Source: an uncultured Granulosicoccaceae bacterium (GTDB lineage Bacteria; Pseudomonadota; Gammaproteobacteria; Granulosicoccales; Granulosicoccaceae). Taken from it: DNA of 64,000 bases. Location: positions 248,001 through 312,000 of the forward strand of contig CALAJN010000004.1 of assembly GCA_937922675.1 (NCBI GenBank), read 5' to 3'. This document shows, one piece after another, positions 8,667 to 18,035 of the stretch; position 1 is the first letter of the stretch, and every line of letters starts with the position of its first letter. A program made the translations under genes and the position numbers. The notes below the pieces were generated by a model. That model saw nothing but the letters and a program-made list of their open reading frames with translations, did not search any database and was not told the origin of the DNA.

Positions 8667-9838
8667 GGGTCTCCTCTGTGCTTGTGGTGATGAGCAAGGA
8701 AATCATCGACAACCTGCGGGACCGGCAGACCTTGTTCTATGCCCTGTTATTCGGTCCTGTGTTGTTGCCCCTGCTCCTCGGTGGCTCGCTTGCGATGACG
8801 TTCAAGCAACTGTCGATTGACTTTGACACCGTCGCTACGCTGCCCGTCAGGCATGCCGAGCGAGCCCCCGAGCTGGTGAAGTTTCTGGCAGGCCAGAACG
8901 TTGATGCGGTGGCAGCGCCGGATGATCCGGTCGACGCTGTTGTCTCTGGTGATGCTGAAGTTGTGCTAGAAATCGGTGAGCACTTTGGCGAGCAACTGCG
9001 CGCAGCGCGCCCTGCCAGTATCACGCTGTATCTCGATGAGAGTGACAAGGCATCGATGCGCGCGGCACGGCGAGTCGAGGCCTTGCTAGGCTTGTGGGAG
9101 CAGACAAACAACAGCCTCCGGTTGCAGCATCGTGGCCTCGATCCGACGGTGTTCGACAGTCTTGATCTGGTCACTGACGATGTCTCCAACGACGGGGCAA
9201 GTGGTCAGTTGCTTGCCTCGCTGTTGCCCTTCTTGTTCATTGTGTCGATGACGATGGGCGGTTTCTACCTCGCCATTGATACCACCGCCGGTGAGCGTGA
9301 ACGCCGCTCACTCGAGCCTCTGCTCGGGTTGCCTGTCGCACGCAGGGACATCGTCATAGGCAAGTTTGGTGCGACCCTCGCTTTTGTGGCGCTCTCCGTG
9401 CTGCTCTGTGCGTTTTCCGTGTGGGCGCTGTTCCGCGTCTTCCCTGCCGATCTGATCGGTGGTGAGGTGCGCTTTGACGCTGGCACCGTCACACGGGCGC
9501 TGCTGCTGGCACTGCCCCTGGCGCCGTTTATCGCGGCGCTGCTGGTCACGGTGTCGGCCTGGACCCGCAGCGTCAAGGAGGCACAGACCTACCTTGGCCT
9601 GTTGATGGTCATCCCCATGGCGCCCTTCTTTGCGCTGCAGTTTCTCAGCGTGCGCTCGGAGGTGGTGTTGATGCCTTTGCCGATGCTGAGCCAGTACCTG
9701 CTGCTGGAACGCTCCACCCTGGGTCTGCCGCTGGAGTCTCTGGATGTGCTCTTGTCCGTTCTCGGCACGCTGGCCGCAAGCGCTCTGTTGGTCGCACTTG
9801 CTTGCGCCCTGTATCGTCGCGAGCGGATTCTTGCCTGA
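8663..9838 (+). CDS. ABC exporter permease, NatB/ABC-2 type
   Basis: 391 residues. An N-terminal transmembrane helix (about 25-48) is followed by a large periplasmic domain of about 140 residues and five or six helices from about residue 180 onward, the ABC-2 (NatB) layout. It contains TTAGERERRSLEPLLGLPV, the conserved cytoplasmic loop of NatB-like permeases. It should pair with the upstream ATPase. Start overlaps that gene's stop by four bases. Confidence 0.9.
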   Translation: MRVSSVLVVMSKEIIDNLRDRQTLFYALLFGPVLLPLLLGGSLAMTFKQLSIDFDTVATLPVRHAERAPELVKFLAGQNVDAVAAPDDPVDAVVSGDAEVVLEIGEHFGEQLRAARPASITLYLDESDKASMRAARRVEALLGLWEQTNNSLRLQHRGLDPTVFDSLDLVTDDVSNDGASGQLLASLLPFLFIVSMTMGGFYLAIDTTAGERERRSLEPLLGLPVARRDIVIGKFGATLAFVALSVLLCAFSVWALFRVFPADLIGGEVRFDAGTVTRALLLALPLAPFIAALLVTVSAWTRSVKEAQTYLGLLMVIPMAPFFALQFLSVRSEVVLMPLPMLSQYLLLERSTLGLPLESLDVLLSVLGTLAASALLVALACALYRRERILA

Positions 9839-9989
9839 GACAGGCTCGAGACAGCCCTGATTTGCGCGATCTGCGGCACACCTGGGCTGCTACGAGCGTC
9901 GTTTTACCGGTATGGTTACGACCGGGTGCAGACCCCCGGCCGCAGCTGGCGCCCGGCCTGAAGCTGACCACACTAGAGGACGTATTCAC

Positions 9990-11120
9990 TTGACTGGCCA
10001 TGCCGCCCCTGATGCCGCCCCCCATGCCGCCCCCGAACCCATGGTGCGGTTCAAGAACGTGCAGAAGAGCTACGACGGCGAGACCCTGGTCGTCAAGGAC
10101 CTGAACGTGGATATCGCCAGCGGTGAATTCCTGACCATGCTCGGCCCCTCGGGTTCGGGCAAGACCACCAGTTTGATGATGCTCGCAGGCTTTGAGCCGG
10201 CCACCCACGGCGAGATCATTCTGAACGGACAATCGATCAATGACGTGCCGCCACACAAGCGCGGTATCGGCATGGTGTTCCAGAACTACGCATTGTTCCC
10301 GCACATGACCGTCTCGGAAAACCTGGCCTTCCCGCTGCAGGTGCGAAAGATGAGCAAGGCGGATACCGAAGCCAAGGTAAAGCGTGCGCTGGAAATGGTG
10401 GAGCTGCCCGAGTTTGGATCACGGCGCCCTGCACAGCTCTCGGGGGGGCAGCAGCAGCGAGTGGCCGTTGCGCGGGCGCTGGTGTTCGAGCCCGAGCTGG
10501 TGTTGATGGATGAGCCGTTGGGAGCGCTTGACAAGCAGTTGCGCGAGCAGATGCAATACGAAATCAAGCACATCCACGAAAGCCTCGGCGTTACGGTGGT
10601 TTATGTGACCCATGACCAGTCTGAGGCACTGACCATGTCTGACCGTATCGCGGTGTTCAACGACGGCGTGATCCAGCAGTTGTCATCACCGGATACTCTG
10701 TACGAGAAGCCCGACAATTCGTTTGTGGCGCAGTTCATCGGCGAGAACAATCGTCTCAATGGCACCATCACCGAGTCTCGCGGGCAGACCTGCAGCGTCA
10801 AGCTGGACAACGGCGAGCAGGTGGTTGCCGACCATGTCGTCGCCGGTGGTGAAGGCACGCGTACCACCCTTTCCATCCGCCCCGAGCGCATCGAGCTCGA
10901 CCCCCCTGCCGGCTCGCAAGTGGTCACCATAGACGGCAAGATCGAGGAGCTGATTTATCTGGGTGATCACATTCGTGTGCGCATGAGCGTGGCCGGCACT
11001 GACGAATTTGTGGTCAAGGTGCGCAATCACACCGGCCGCAAATCACTTGAAGCGGGTCAGCAAGCCACGGTAGGCTGGGACCCGGCGGATTGCCGGGCTC
11101 TTGATGCTCTTGCGGACTGA
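9990..11120 (+). CDS. Polyamine-type ABC importer ATP-binding protein (PotA family)
   Basis: Energises the importer encoded by the next three genes. Walker A is GPSGSGKTT, signature LSGGQQQRVAVARAL and Walker B LVLMDEPLGALD, followed by a C-terminal TOBE-type domain (SIRPERIEL). I chose the TTG at 9990, which has AGAGGA nine bases upstream. The resulting N-terminus is a short Ala/Pro/His repeat before the conserved MVRFKNVQKSYDG. The ATG at 10041 is an alternative. A longer frame from 9912 lacks a ribosome site. Length is about 376 residues, normal for PotA. Confidence 0.9.
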   Translation: MTGHAAPDAAPHAAPEPMVRFKNVQKSYDGETLVVKDLNVDIASGEFLTMLGPSGSGKTTSLMMLAGFEPATHGEIILNGQSINDVPPHKRGIGMVFQNYALFPHMTVSENLAFPLQVRKMSKADTEAKVKRALEMVELPEFGSRRPAQLSGGQQQRVAVARALVFEPELVLMDEPLGALDKQLREQMQYEIKHIHESLGVTVVYVTHDQSEALTMSDRIAVFNDGVIQQLSSPDTLYEKPDNSFVAQFIGENNRLNGTITESRGQTCSVKLDNGEQVVADHVVAGGEGTRTTLSIRPERIELDPPAGSQVVTIDGKIEELIYLGDHIRVRMSVAGTDEFVVKVRNHTGRKSLEAGQQATVGWDPADCRALDALAD

Positions 11121-11287
11121 GCACACCTGGCTCAGCGAAAACCGAGCAAGCGAGAACAGTGTCCTGTAAATCACGCCCCCAGAGTGGCTGAAGCCGCACC
11201 AAATTGCGCAACAGGGGCGATCTTGTGCGCTTCGGGGTAGGATGGGAGCCGTTGTAACTTCAACACCACTAACGGAACACGGAACAC

Positions 11288-12367
11288 ATGAAAACTCACT
11301 TACTGGTGGTCAGCGCGATTTCGGTCGCCCTGGCTGGTGGCGCGCAGGCTGCCACCGAGATCACCGTCATGTCATGGGGCGGTGCCTACGCCAAGAGTCA
11401 GGTTGAGGCTTATCACAAGCCCTGGATGGCAGCCACTGGCAACACCGTCAATTCAGTTGACGCCGACAATCCGGCAACGCCCATCAAGGCGCAGGTTGAG
11501 GCGGGTAACGTCTCCATCGACGTAGCCGACGTCGAGTACTCGGATGCGATCCGTCTCTGTGACGAAGGCCTGCTCGAGGAAATCGACACCAGCGCACTGC
11601 CAGCAGCCCCCGACGGCACGCCCGCGGCAGACGACTTCATCGAAGGCGCTCTGACGGATTGCGCGGTTGCCAATATCGTCTGGTCAACGGTCTATGCCTA
11701 CGACACCACCAAGTTCGAAGGGAATGCACCGTCCACCATCGCTGACTTCTTCGATCTGGAGGGCTTCCCTGGCAAGCGGGGTCTGCGCAAGAGCGCCAAG
11801 GCCAACCTCGAGATGGCACTGATGGCTGATGGCGTCTCTCCAGACGAGGTCTACGACATGCTCGAAAGTGATGAAGGCGTTGAGCGTGCGCTTGCCAAAC
11901 TCGACACCATCAAGGACGAAGTTGTCTGGTGGGAAGCCGGCGCACAGCCGCCACAACTGCTCGCCGACGGAGAAGTGGCAATGAGCACGGCGTACAACGG
12001 GCGGATCTTCAACGCAGCCATTGGTGAAGGCCAGCCTTTCGAAATCGTCTGGGACGGACAGATCCTCGACTTTGACCTGTTCGTCGTGCCCAAGGGCGCA
12101 CCGAACGTTGAGGCTGCCATGGACTTCATCAGCTTCGCTACAGGTACAGAGCCGCTGGCAGCTCAAGCGTCATGGATTTCCTATGGTCCGGCGCGCAAGT
12201 CTTCGGCAGACCTTGTCGGTTTGTTCAACGATGGCAAGACCGAGATGGCTCCCCACATGCCGACAGCTCCTGAAAACATGCAAGTGGCTCTGGTCAACAA
12301 CTTTGAGTTCTGGGCAGATCGTGATACAGAAATCAGCGAGCGCTTCAACGCGTGGCTGAACAACTGA
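11288..12367 (+). CDS. Polyamine-type ABC importer periplasmic binding protein (PotD family)
   Basis: 359 residues with a cleavable signal peptide (KTHLLVVSAISVALAGGAQA, cut before ATEITVMSWGG). The mature protein matches extracellular solute-binding family 1 proteins of spermidine/putrescine importers, with WSTVYAYDT, FFDLEGFPGKRGLRK and MSTAYNGR. It should deliver a polyamine or related cationic compound to the two permeases. The ligand cannot be settled from motifs alone. It is preceded by 167 bases without a gene and followed by two strong hairpins that may protect this highly needed part of the mRNA. Confidence 0.92.
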   Translation: MKTHLLVVSAISVALAGGAQAATEITVMSWGGAYAKSQVEAYHKPWMAATGNTVNSVDADNPATPIKAQVEAGNVSIDVADVEYSDAIRLCDEGLLEEIDTSALPAAPDGTPAADDFIEGALTDCAVANIVWSTVYAYDTTKFEGNAPSTIADFFDLEGFPGKRGLRKSAKANLEMALMADGVSPDEVYDMLESDEGVERALAKLDTIKDEVVWWEAGAQPPQLLADGEVAMSTAYNGRIFNAAIGEGQPFEIVWDGQILDFDLFVVPKGAPNVEAAMDFISFATGTEPLAAQASWISYGPARKSSADLVGLFNDGKTEMAPHMPTAPENMQVALVNNFEFWADRDTEISERFNAWLNN

Positions 12368-12399
12368 TCACTGTTGTTTGATCGATTCTTGAGCGCTGA

Positions 12400-12435
12400 C
12401 TGGCCGTGAGCATTGCATGATCTGCGCACGGCCAG
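12400..12435 (+). promoter_or_regulatory. Stem-loop after the binding-protein gene (first of two)
   Basis: A perfect 9-bp inverted repeat (CTGGCCGTG / CACGGCCAG) with an 18-base loop, starting 33 bases after the binding-protein stop. No T tract follows, so an mRNA-stabilising or attenuating role is more likely than full termination. Confidence 0.55.
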
Positions 12436-12454
12436 AAGGCGTCACAGTTTGTCT

Positions 12455-12486
12455 CGAAACCGGTGTCGACCCTGACACCGGTTTCG
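12455..12486 (+). promoter_or_regulatory. Strong stem-loop before the permease genes (second of two)
   Basis: A perfect 13-bp stem (CGAAACCGGTGTC and its complement) with a 6-base loop, 49 bases before the permease ATG. Binding-protein genes of importers often carry such hairpins to raise their expression over the permeases. There is no run of T after it. Confidence 0.6.
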
Positions 12487-12535
12487 CTCTCCCCGGACAA
12501 GCGAAGCGTTTACACTCCGAGGAGCCATCGCGCCT

Positions 12536-13846
12536 ATGAGTACCGTCGCGAGCGACACGTCCCCCTCCCTTCCCGTCGATTCAGGCCCGATAACCGCAGC
12601 CGACGGAACACCGCTGCACGTTGCATTGCAGCGTGCCACCCGCAAGGCGAGAATCCGTGCCTTCTTGTTGGTAGCCCCGCTACTCGCTTTCGTGATCCTT
12701 ACCTTCGTTGCACCCATCGGTCAGATGCTGTGGCGCAGTGTCGAGAACGATAGCTTCTCTGCCAACATGCCAGCGCTCACCGCCTGGTTCAAGGCCAATG
12801 AAGCGGTGCAGCCGGGGGCAGGACTCGACAGTGATGGTCTTCCGGGTGAGGACGCCTTTGCAGCACTGGCGGCGGATCTGGCGGGCGCACGCGAGAACCG
12901 CACCGCGGGCGTCGTTGGTACGCGCGTCAATTACGACTTGTCCGGCAGCCGTAGTCTGTTTACCAAGAGCGCGCGACGCGCCAACCGACTCGAGGCGCCC
13001 TACAAGGCCGCCCTGCTCGATGTTGACGAGGACTGGGGAAACCCGGAACTCTGGGGCGTCATGCGGCGCTCCTCCAGCACCTACAGCGCAGGCTTTTATC
13101 TTGCGGCGCTGGATATGCAATACGACGCTCAGGGCAATGTCGAGTCCGTCCCTGATAACCGACGCATCTATGTTCCCTTGTTTGTGCGCACCTTGTGGCT
13201 CTCCGCATTGATCTCGGTCCTGTGTCTGGTGCTCGCCTACCCGATCGCACACTTGCTTGCGCGTCTACCCCTGCGCTACTCGAACATCCTGATGATATTC
13301 GTGCTGCTGCCGTTCTGGACATCACTGTTGGTACGCACCACCTCATGGATGGTGCTCATGCAGAGTCAAGGGGTCGTCAATGACCTGCTGGTTGCCATGG
13401 GGATCGTCAGCGACGATGGACGTATCCAGATGATGTACAACCAGATCGGCACCCTGATTGCCATGACGCACATTCTGCTGCCCTTCATGGTGCTGCCTCT
13501 GTACTCGGTGATGAAGACCATTCCGCATGACTACGTGCGTGCTGCGCGGTCGCTTGGGGCAACACCGTCAACCGCATTCTGGAAGGTGTACTTCCCGCAA
13601 ACCGTTCCTGGTATTGGCGCCGGTGTTCTACTGGTCTTCATCCTGGCGGTCGGTTACTACATCACGCCGGCGCTGGTGGGCGGGTCCTCCGGACAACTGA
13701 TCTCCAACCTGATCGCCTTCCACATGCAGAAGTCGCTCAATTGGTCGCTGGCGGCAGCGCTTGCGTCGCTGTTGTTGTTTGGCGTCATTTTATTGTATTG
13801 GCTCTACGATCGCCTGATTGGCATCGACAACATGAAGTTCGGTTGA
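12536..13846 (+). CDS. Polyamine-type ABC importer permease (PotB family) with large periplasmic insert
   Basis: 436 residues, much longer than the roughly 280-300 of PotB. The first helix (about residues 43-65) is followed by about 150 extra residues predicted to be periplasmic, then the remaining helices from about residue 220. The permease loop is at RAARSLGATPSTAFWKVYFP, which contacts the ATPase. The insert is a feature of a PotB subgroup rather than a frameshift: the frame is continuous and base usage is even. It ends six bases before the second permease gene. Confidence 0.9.
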   Translation: MSTVASDTSPSLPVDSGPITAADGTPLHVALQRATRKARIRAFLLVAPLLAFVILTFVAPIGQMLWRSVENDSFSANMPALTAWFKANEAVQPGAGLDSDGLPGEDAFAALAADLAGARENRTAGVVGTRVNYDLSGSRSLFTKSARRANRLEAPYKAALLDVDEDWGNPELWGVMRRSSSTYSAGFYLAALDMQYDAQGNVESVPDNRRIYVPLFVRTLWLSALISVLCLVLAYPIAHLLARLPLRYSNILMIFVLLPFWTSLLVRTTSWMVLMQSQGVVNDLLVAMGIVSDDGRIQMMYNQIGTLIAMTHILLPFMVLPLYSVMKTIPHDYVRAARSLGATPSTAFWKVYFPQTVPGIGAGVLLVFILAVGYYITPALVGGSSGQLISNLIAFHMQKSLNWSLAAALASLLLFGVILLYWLYDRLIGIDNMKFG

Positions 13847-13852
13847 CCGCTG

Positions 13853-14773
13853 ATGAGCATGCTCAAACTCCCGGCTCATGCCTCGACAGGCGAACGCATC
13901 TGGCACTACACCTACCTGGTGATCTGTGGCCTGATCTTTTTGTTTCTCATCGCCCCGATCCTTATCGTGATTCCGCTGTCGTTCAATGCGGAGCCTTATT
14001 TCACGTTTACCCAGAAGATGCTCTCCTTGGATCCTGATGGTTACTCCCTGCGGTGGTACGACCGCATATTGACCTTCGGCATGACCGCGCCTGAGGCGAT
14101 CAGGGACAGCAATTGGTGGCGAGATGTCTGGGAGAACGCGAGCTGGATAAAGGCCGCCAAGAACTCGATCATCATCGGTATCGCGTCTACCATTCTCGCC
14201 ACAGCGCTCGGCACGCTCGCAGCGCTGGGTTTGTCACGGCCCGAGATGCCCTTTCGTCGCTTGATCATGGGCGTATTGATCTCCCCGATGATTGTGCCGT
14301 TGATCATCACCGCTACCGGGCTGTTCTTTTTCTACTCCTCAACCGGTCTTGCGCACACCTACGTTGGCATCATCATGGCGCATGCAACGCTCGGCATACC
14401 GTTTGTAATCATCACCGTGACAGCCACCCTGGTCGGTTTTGATCACTCGCTGACTCGCGCTGCACAAAATCTGGGTGCAACCCCGATTACGGTATTCCGC
14501 CAGATCATCATGCCGCTGATCCTGCCAGGGGTTATCTCCGGAGCACTATTTGCTTTTGTCACCTCCTTTGATGAAGTGGTGGTGGTGCTGTTTGTTGCCG
14601 ACTTCGATCAACAGACCATTCCACGTCAGATGTGGAACGGCATTCGCGAGCAGATCTCACCAACGATTCTCTCGGTAGCCACCATCCTGGTGATCTTCTC
14701 GATCCTGTTGCTCACGACCGTCGAGTTGCTGCGCAGACGCAGCGAGCGATTGCGTGGCCTGAGTCCTGGCTGA
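13853..14773 (+). CDS. Polyamine-type ABC importer permease (PotC family)
   Basis: 306 residues with six predicted helices and the conserved cytoplasmic loop (AAQNLGATPITVFRQIIMP) that couples to the ATPase. It completes the importer ATPase-binding protein-permease-permease operon. A short extra segment between helix 1 and 2 (SLDPDGYSLRWYDRI) is typical of PotC. No terminator hairpin with a T tract is visible before the convergent gene 50 bases further on. Confidence 0.92.
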   Translation: MSMLKLPAHASTGERIWHYTYLVICGLIFLFLIAPILIVIPLSFNAEPYFTFTQKMLSLDPDGYSLRWYDRILTFGMTAPEAIRDSNWWRDVWENASWIKAAKNSIIIGIASTILATALGTLAALGLSRPEMPFRRLIMGVLISPMIVPLIITATGLFFFYSSTGLAHTYVGIIMAHATLGIPFVIITVTATLVGFDHSLTRAAQNLGATPITVFRQIIMPLILPGVISGALFAFVTSFDEVVVVLFVADFDQQTIPRQMWNGIREQISPTILSVATILVIFSILLLTTVELLRRRSERLRGLSPG

Positions 14774-14823
14774 ATGAAGTGCGGTCCGTGGTCGAGCTGT
14801 AGCGGACTCTTCGGGACTGCGGA

Positions 14824-15462
14824 TCAGGCTGGGTCTTTCGTGCGTGGGGGAGCCTCAATCGCAAGCACGGAAGAGTCTGCGACAATGCGTGGTGCAGTAT
14901 CTGGCAACCGCTGCGCTCGGTCATCGTCAAGCTGACGTGTCTGTCGCCATCTGAGCAGGTAGCCACCGAGAGCACCGGCCGATGTGGACAGCGTGAGCAA
15001 GCCGAGCGTCAGCAACTCGGTCAGCAACATGAGCACACCCAGACCGGCGGTGGTAAAAAAGGTAAGCCCCAGCTTGAGGCTTGCACCCCGACTTACTCTG
15101 CGCTCACGTTTCTCGGCCTCTCGGCGGATCTTGTCAACGGCCTTGTCCTGCTCGCGCCGCGCTGCCACCTGTACCTTCTCACGCTCCTGCAGGGCATCTA
15201 CCTGAACCCTCTCTCGCGCCTCAACGGCCTCCACCTTGAGCTGTTCTCGCTCGCGTGCATGGGCCTCTATCAGAGCAGCGTGCCGCTGGTCAGACTGGCT
15301 TCTCGAAAGCGTCGCGAACCATAAGGCCATCACAAGCGTCACAACGGCGCAGGGGAGCCCCGCACGGACGAGCAAATCCATGGGCTCTGCGCGCGCATTC
15401 ACATGGAGCAAACCAACAGCAACGAGCTGGATCAGAATCAGTCCGGGGAGATAGCGGAGCAT
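14824..15462 (-). CDS. Three-helix membrane protein with a central coiled coil, unknown function
   Basis: About 212 residues. Two hydrophobic helices lie near the N-terminus (YLPGLILIQLVAVGLLHV and AVVTLVMALWFATL). A strongly charged Glu/Arg/Gln-rich coiled coil of about 60 residues follows, then a long hydrophobic segment (LGLTFFTTAGLGVLMLLTEL and following). The C-terminal tail is hydrophilic. No domain recognised. I took the ATG directly before the first helix. A GTG 75 bases upstream would add a 25-residue extension and overlap the opposite polB frame. It is divergent from polB. Confidence 0.65.
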   Translation of the reverse strand: MLRYLPGLILIQLVAVGLLHVNARAEPMDLLVRAGLPCAVVTLVMALWFATLSRSQSDQRHAALIEAHAREREQLKVEAVEARERVQVDALQEREKVQVAARREQDKAVDKIRREAEKRERRVSRGASLKLGLTFFTTAGLGVLMLLTELLTLGLLTLSTSAGALGGYLLRWRQTRQLDDDRAQRLPDTAPRIVADSSVLAIEAPPRTKDPA

Positions 15463-15551
15463 GGGGGCAGTCTTGATGAGAATGCCTTGAGGGTAACGCA
15501 GGAGTGGCTCAGCCGCGTCACCGTTCAACGCGGACACGCTACTCTAGAGCG

Positions 15552-17909
15552 GTGAGCGATTCCATCGACGGCTTCCTGTTGACCCGGCAATTTCGAGACA
15601 CCCGCGAGGGGCTCGAGCTTGGCTATTGGGCTGCGACAGATGGCTTGCCCTTGTGGCTGCGCTACCCACGCCAGGAGGCCGTTTGTTTCACTCCCCGCGC
15701 CGAAGCCTTGCCGACAATTGCCGGTGTCCGGCGCAAACCGTTGGAGCTTGTGTCCATGAACGGGAAGCCGGTTGATGCCATCTACGCCAGTACCTGGCGA
15801 GCACTGAGTGAACTGGCAGGCACAGGGGCAGCCTTGCTCGAATCGGATGTCAAACCGCATGACAGGTATCTGATGGAGCGCTATGTACGCGCAGGCTTCA
15901 CAGCGTCTGGCGAGGTGATACAGCATGAGGCCTACCTCGAGATGATCAATCCGCGCATCAAACCGTGGCAGGAGACACGGGTACAGCTCAGCGAGCATGT
16001 CATAGCGCAAGGTGCTGATAGTCGCCCGCGGTTGGTTTGTCTGGCGCTTGATATCGAGACGCGCGGCTCGAGTCGAGAACTCTATTCGATAGCGGGCGCT
16101 GTCGCCGGGGGTGATGCACGTGTGTTCATGGTCGGCAATGAGTCTGATCAAGTGCGCGATGGCTACCTGCTGCACTTCGGGCAGGATGAGCGCACCATTC
16201 TTGACGCGTTTTTTGCCTGGGTCGCGGAGGTGGATCCTGATGTACTGACTGGCTGGAGCGTAGTCGGTTTCGATCTTGCGTTTTTGGACAACAAATGCAA
16301 ATCTCTCGGCATTCGATTTGCGATTGGCCGAGGCCCTGAGACGGCCTCCGTTTTCAAGGGTGGCAATCAAGCTCAAGGTGATCCGCGTATCGCGCGCATT
16401 CCAGGGCGTGCAGTGCTCGACGGTATCGATCTGTTGAAGGCGGCGTTCTACAGCTTCGAGAGTTTCTCGCTGGAGAACGTCGCGCGGGAGTTTCTCGGCG
16501 TGGGCAAGCTCATTGCCCCTGAGGCCGACAAGGTGGGAGAGATCAACCGACTGTTTCGCGAGGACAAGGCACAGTTGGCGGATTACAACCTGCGCGATTG
16601 CACCTTGGTGAACGAAATTCTGGACAAGGCAGACCTTGTGTCATTTGCCATAGCCAGGGCCAGTCTGACAGGCCTGTCGCTTGATCGTCTGGCAGGTGCC
16701 ACAGCGGCATTTGACAACCTGTATCTACCCGAACTGCACCGCGCTGGCAGAGTGGCGCCTGACGTCAACATCGCCGCATCCGGTCTTGCCAGCCCCGGCG
16801 GTCATGTCATGGATTCTGTGCCAGGCTTGTATAAAAATGTGTTGGTACTTGATTTCAAAAGTCTCTACCCGAGCATCATCCGAACCTTTTTTGTTGATCC
16901 TCTGGGGCTTGCTGTCTCGTCAGAGGATCCGCAGCCGGTGCCCGGGTTTCTCGAGGCTCGTTTTCATCGAGAACAGCACATTCTTCCTGGTCTGATCACA
17001 TCGCTTTCGGCCTCACGTGATGTTGCAAAGACTCAGCGCAATACACCTCTTTCCACAGCCATAAAAATTATCATGAACTCGTTTTACGGCGTGTTGGGTA
17101 GCAGCTCCTGTCGCTTTCACGACCCACGGCTCGCCTCGAGCATCACGCGTCGTGGCCATGACATCATCACCGGTACTCGCGACTGGGTGGAAGCACGGGG
17201 GTATCAAGTCATATACGGAGATACGGACTCGGTCTTTGTTCTGTTGGGTGATCAGGTGCCGGACAACGAGACCGACGCGCTTGGAAGGACCTTGGCACAG
17301 GGGCTTGATGAACACTGGGAGCGTGAACTAAGCGAGCGTTTTGACCTTGAATCACACCTTGAGGTGGAATTTGAAACGCGGTACGCACGCTTTTTCATGC
17401 CAACGGTGCGCGGTACGTCCACGGGAAGCAAGAAGCGCTACGCAGGCTGGGTCGAACGCCCTGGACAGGCAGGCGAGCTTGTGGTCAAAGGCCTTGAAGC
17501 TGTGCGTACCGACTGGACGCCGTTAGCACGCGAATTTCAGCGCGAGTTGTTGCGATGCGTGTTCCGTGATCTGCCGGTGGAGCCGTACGTCATCGCAACG
17601 CACAAGGCGGTCTTGAGTGGTGAGTGTGACGACAAGCTGGTGTATCGCAAACGGCTCAGGCGCAGTCTTGGTGACTATCAGCGCAACGTACCGCCTCACG
17701 TACAGGCCGCCCGCAAGCTTGTGCGCCCGGGCAAGACGGTCCGCTATGTGATCACGGTGAATGGCCCGGAGCCAGTTGAAGCTCACGTCTCACCGATTGA
17801 TCATGAGCACTATATCGAGCGCCAATTGGCGCCAGCGGCAGACGGCATTCTGAAGTCCATAGGTACCAGCTTTCACGCCATGACCGATGCGCAGCTTGGT
17901 CTTTTTTAA
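15552..17909 (+). CDS. polB: DNA polymerase II (family B)
   Basis: 785 residues, as long as E. coli Pol II (783). The 3'-5' exonuclease motifs are seen at LALDIETRGS and WSVVGFDLAFLDNKC. The polymerase motifs are LDFKSLYPSIIRTFFVDP, KIIMNSFYGVLG and YGDTDSVFV, with the catalytic aspartates intact. The protein ends in QLGLF, a sliding-clamp binding motif. Pol II restarts stalled forks and bypasses lesions. The GTG at 15552 gives the expected N-terminus (GFLLTRQFRDT). No LexA box was found in the short upstream region, unlike in E. coli. Confidence 0.95.
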   Translation: MSDSIDGFLLTRQFRDTREGLELGYWAATDGLPLWLRYPRQEAVCFTPRAEALPTIAGVRRKPLELVSMNGKPVDAIYASTWRALSELAGTGAALLESDVKPHDRYLMERYVRAGFTASGEVIQHEAYLEMINPRIKPWQETRVQLSEHVIAQGADSRPRLVCLALDIETRGSSRELYSIAGAVAGGDARVFMVGNESDQVRDGYLLHFGQDERTILDAFFAWVAEVDPDVLTGWSVVGFDLAFLDNKCKSLGIRFAIGRGPETASVFKGGNQAQGDPRIARIPGRAVLDGIDLLKAAFYSFESFSLENVAREFLGVGKLIAPEADKVGEINRLFREDKAQLADYNLRDCTLVNEILDKADLVSFAIARASLTGLSLDRLAGATAAFDNLYLPELHRAGRVAPDVNIAASGLASPGGHVMDSVPGLYKNVLVLDFKSLYPSIIRTFFVDPLGLAVSSEDPQPVPGFLEARFHREQHILPGLITSLSASRDVAKTQRNTPLSTAIKIIMNSFYGVLGSSSCRFHDPRLASSITRRGHDIITGTRDWVEARGYQVIYGDTDSVFVLLGDQVPDNETDALGRTLAQGLDEHWERELSERFDLESHLEVEFETRYARFFMPTVRGTSTGSKKRYAGWVERPGQAGELVVKGLEAVRTDWTPLAREFQRELLRCVFRDLPVEPYVIATHKAVLSGECDDKLVYRKRLRRSLGDYQRNVPPHVQAARKLVRPGKTVRYVITVNGPEPVEAHVSPIDHEHYIERQLAPAADGILKSIGTSFHAMTDAQLGLF

Positions 17910-17992
17910 GCCCGCTCTGTAAGCCTTCCTGAAATACAACTGCATGACGACACAGCAGATCTGGACTTGAGTCGGTGGTTGTTTTCCCCGTC

Positions 17993-18023
17993 CGTGGCGC
18001 CCGGACACTCCACGGGCGCCACG
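17993..18023. terminator. GC-rich hairpin between convergent polB and P460 gene
   Basis: An 11-bp perfect inverted repeat (CGTGGCGCCCG / CGGGCGCCACG, 9-base loop) in the gap between two convergent genes. It lacks a T tract on either side. A bidirectional termination or 3'-end protection role is inferred from position. Confidence 0.55.
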
Positions 18024-18035
18024 CAGGAGACGTGA

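Noticed and set aside
15490-15552. LexA box before polB
   Set aside because: No CTGT-N8-ACAG or close variant was found in this stretch.
15525-16376. 283-codon open frame on the minus strand opposite polB
   Set aside because: Composition and lack of any motif mark it as a shadow of polB, whose exonuclease motifs lie in the same stretch.
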